Assembly: GCA_002068205.1 (NCBI GenBank)
Contig: MVZB01000147.1
Coordinates: forward strand, 1 to 8,162
Source: a candidate division BRC1 bacterium ADurb.BinA292
GTDB lineage: Bacteria; Sumerlaeota; Sumerlaeia; MVZB01
Reading direction: 5' to 3'
Length of the DNA stretch: 8,162 nt
Below are positions 6,857 through 8,162 of this stretch, piece by piece. The notes beneath the pieces are model-generated. The model was given only the letters and a program-made list of their open reading frames with translations. It made no database searches and had not been told where the DNA came from. Every line of letters begins with the position of its first letter. Position 1 is the stretch's first letter. A program made the translations under genes and the position numbers.

Positions 6857-6863
6857 TCGGCTG

Positions 6864-7979
6864 ATGAACGCGTCCGTCTTGTCGGAGAGCCGCGAGCTCA
6901 TGACGCTGGTCGACCGCTTTGAGTCGATCCGGGCCGAGCGCGAGGCCCGGGCCGAGGCCTTCGCCGATGGACGGCGCCCCTATCTGATCTATCAGACTCC
7001 CTATCCGCGCATCTACGGCGACGTCCGCACCAGCGAGGCATGCTTCGCGCGCAATCTGCAGTTCATCCGGGACTCCTTGAGCGTGCCGAGCGACCACTTG
7101 CCGGCGCTCGAGCCCTGGTTCGGCACCGGCGTCATCGCCAACGTTTACGGCTGCCCGCACATCTGGCGCGACGGCGAGACGCCATGCGCCGACTACCGCT
7201 ACGACCGCGTCGAGGAAGTCCGCGGCTTGCCCGTGCCCGACTGGCGCGAGGGCGAGATCGCTCGGCTCGTGATGGACACCATCCGCTACATGAAGGCGCG
7301 CACCGGCGATGCGATTCCGATCTATTGGACCGACACGCAATCGGCCCACGACACCGCGACCCTGATCCTCGATGCCTCGGCCGTCTTTACCGCCTGCCTG
7401 CTGGAGCCCGACTCCATCGGGGAGTTCCTGAGCGGCATCAATCGCGTGACGCTCGAGTTCAGCCAGGCTCAGGCCGAGGCGATCGGCGATGCGCTGATCA
7501 AACCGGGTCGCATCATGGCCTCCAGTGCGCGTTTCAGCGGGATCACCGTGTCGGATGACAACCTGGCCGTGGGGTCGCCTGAGACGAACCGGCGGTTCAA
7601 TCTGCCGCTCGACGAGGAACTGGGCCGGGCCATGGGCGGCATCGCGATCCATTCCTGCGGCAACTGGACCGATGCGATGCGCATGGCCGTCGAGCTCGTG
7701 CCCTCCTGCGTCGCGGTCGATTGCCCGATCTGCCCCGAAGTCGATCCCAACCCCTGCCGGCCCGAGGCAGTCCGCGACGTGATGGCCAACACGGGAATCC
7801 CGGTTCACGTGCGCGTGACGAACGAACAGCCCAATATGATCGACGCGGTGAAGCGTCTGCTGCATCCCAATCTGCGGCCGGTGATCCGCATCCTGTCGCT
7901 GGACCAGGCATCGGCCGAGCGGAACTACGCCGCCTTGGATGAATTGTTGTCCGCATATTATTCGTCCGGTCGCGCCTGA
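6864..7979 (+). CDS. Uroporphyrinogen decarboxylase (URO-D) superfamily protein, methyltransferase-like (371 aa)
   Basis: The protein has the URO-D superfamily TIM-barrel pattern and resembles the MtaA/MtbA-type cobamide methyltransferase branch more than true HemE. Supporting this, residues 263-267 read HSCGN, the H-x-C-G motif whose His and Cys bind catalytic zinc in MtaA/MtbA. Further cysteines at 287, 290 and 298 include possible third ligands. The segment PWFGTGVIANVYGCP (84-98) resembles the family's substrate-side loop. The invariant HemE N-terminal Arg-rich motif (RxPVWxMRQAGRY) is missing, with RRPYLIYQTPYPRIYG (37-52) instead, so haem synthesis is unlikely. It is likely cytoplasmic. 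Related family members demethylate methylated compounds through a separate corrinoid protein, but none is encoded in the window. It follows the isomerase by 52 bases and precedes the next propeller gene by 32, so operon membership is likely. The substrate is unknown, and the frame is open further upstream but that part overlaps the isomerase. Confidence 0.88.
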   Translation: MNASVLSESRELMTLVDRFESIRAEREARAEAFADGRRPYLIYQTPYPRIYGDVRTSEACFARNLQFIRDSLSVPSDHLPALEPWFGTGVIANVYGCPHIWRDGETPCADYRYDRVEEVRGLPVPDWREGEIARLVMDTIRYMKARTGDAIPIYWTDTQSAHDTATLILDASAVFTACLLEPDSIGEFLSGINRVTLEFSQAQAEAIGDALIKPGRIMASSARFSGITVSDDNLAVGSPETNRRFNLPLDEELGRAMGGIAIHSCGNWTDAMRMAVELVPSCVAVDCPICPEVDPNPCRPEAVRDVMANTGIPVHVRVTNEQPNMIDAVKRLLHPNLRPVIRILSLDQASAERNYAALDELLSAYYSSGRA

Positions 7980-8011
7980 GGGCAGACGCGGCCGGGGATC
8001 GGGGTTGTATC

Positions 8012-8162
8012 ATGTTTTTCATCATGCAGCGCGCCTCTCGGTTGCTGCTGGGCGCGGGGCTGGCCGTCATCTTGACGGCCGGCGGAGCGGCCGCCGAGCT
8101 GTGGCCGACCTACCGCCAGAACCGCCAGTTGACCGGCATTTCGCCCCTCCGCGGCGGGCACC
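8012..8162 (+). CDS. N-terminus of a second exported beta-propeller protein (truncated by window end)
   Basis: Fifty codons are visible. Residues 1-28 form a signal peptide: two Arg (7 and 10), a hydrophobic core LLLGAGLAVILTAGG, and a likely cleavage after AAA at 28. The mature start LWPTYRQNRQLTGISPLRG matches LWPTFRHDAQLTGRSPLTG of the 922-residue propeller protein at 13 of 19 positions, so this is a paralogue of the same architecture and probably carries FG-GAP/PQQ-type repeats beyond the window. The ATG at 8012 is favoured because GGGG (8001-8004) lies seven bases upstream; an in-frame ATG at 8024 would give a more compact signal peptide and is the alternative. It starts 32 bases after the URO-D-family stop, placing it as the likely fourth gene of the cluster. 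Confidence 0.82.
   Translation, partial: MFFIMQRASRLLLGAGLAVILTAGGAAAELWPTYRQNRQLTGISPLRGGH

Noticed and set aside
6411..6863. Upstream extension of the URO-D-family frame (522-codon version)
   Set aside because: The extra 151 residues lie almost wholly inside the isomerase gene in another frame, are Arg/Ser/Pro-rich and lack family similarity. GAAGGA before 6864 gives a better start.
6690..7865. Antisense open frame of 391 codons opposite the URO-D-family gene
   Set aside because: No family features are visible in the product, and the sense strand encodes a clear URO-D-family protein with HSCG and a ribosome binding site.
6864..7979. Genuine uroporphyrinogen decarboxylase (hemE)
   Set aside because: The conserved HemE N-terminal Arg-containing motif is missing, a zinc HxCG motif is present, and there are no haem-pathway neighbours.

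Overview
The window is high-GC bacterial DNA (I judge roughly 65% G+C by eye) with dense, short-gapped genes. Long secreted FG-GAP/PQQ-type beta-propellers sit beside a PhyH-family dioxygenase, a neutral-ceramidase-like hydrolase, an L-fucose/L-arabinose-isomerase-like protein and a URO-D-family protein. In my experience this mix is typical of heterotrophic environmental lineages such as Planctomycetota, Verrucomicrobiota/Lentisphaerota, Hydrogenedentes, Sumerlaeota or Armatimonadota. The sequence contains no taxonomic marker, so this placement is an inference.

Layout. Positions 1-111 are the last 36 codons of an unrecognised gene. Positions 112-256 are a non-coding leader with an inverted repeat, a threefold TGTCC repeat, a (CGA)n microsatellite and a clear ribosome binding site. 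Positions 257-3025 (+) encode a 922-residue exported beta-propeller protein with about eleven FG-GAP-like Asp-rich loops. It converges, with a 10-base gap, on a PhyH-family Fe(II)/2-oxoglutarate dioxygenase gene (3036-3815, -). A 146-base divergent control region (3816-3961) carries a good sigma70-type promoter for the dioxygenase and an ATCCGT-N11-ACGGAT inverted repeat. To its right lies a probable plus-strand operon: a ceramidase-like zinc amidohydrolase (3962-5362), a FucI/AraA-like isomerase (5426-6811), a URO-D/MtaA-like protein (6864-7979), and the start of a second exported beta-propeller protein (8012 to the window end). The N-terminus of that last protein matches the first propeller protein at 13 of 19 positions.

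How the genes may work together (inference). Four cytoplasmic small-molecule enzymes (Fe/2OG oxygenase, Zn amidase, aldose/ketose isomerase fold, Zn/corrinoid methyltransferase fold) are bracketed by two paralogous secreted propellers. This looks like a catabolic or salvage locus for a modified sugar or amide compound, with outer-surface or periplasmic propellers handling a related polymer. No transporter, regulator, glycoside hydrolase or corrinoid protein is visible in the window, so the substrate cannot be named. I found no RNA genes, insertion sequences, CRISPR arrays or prophage features.
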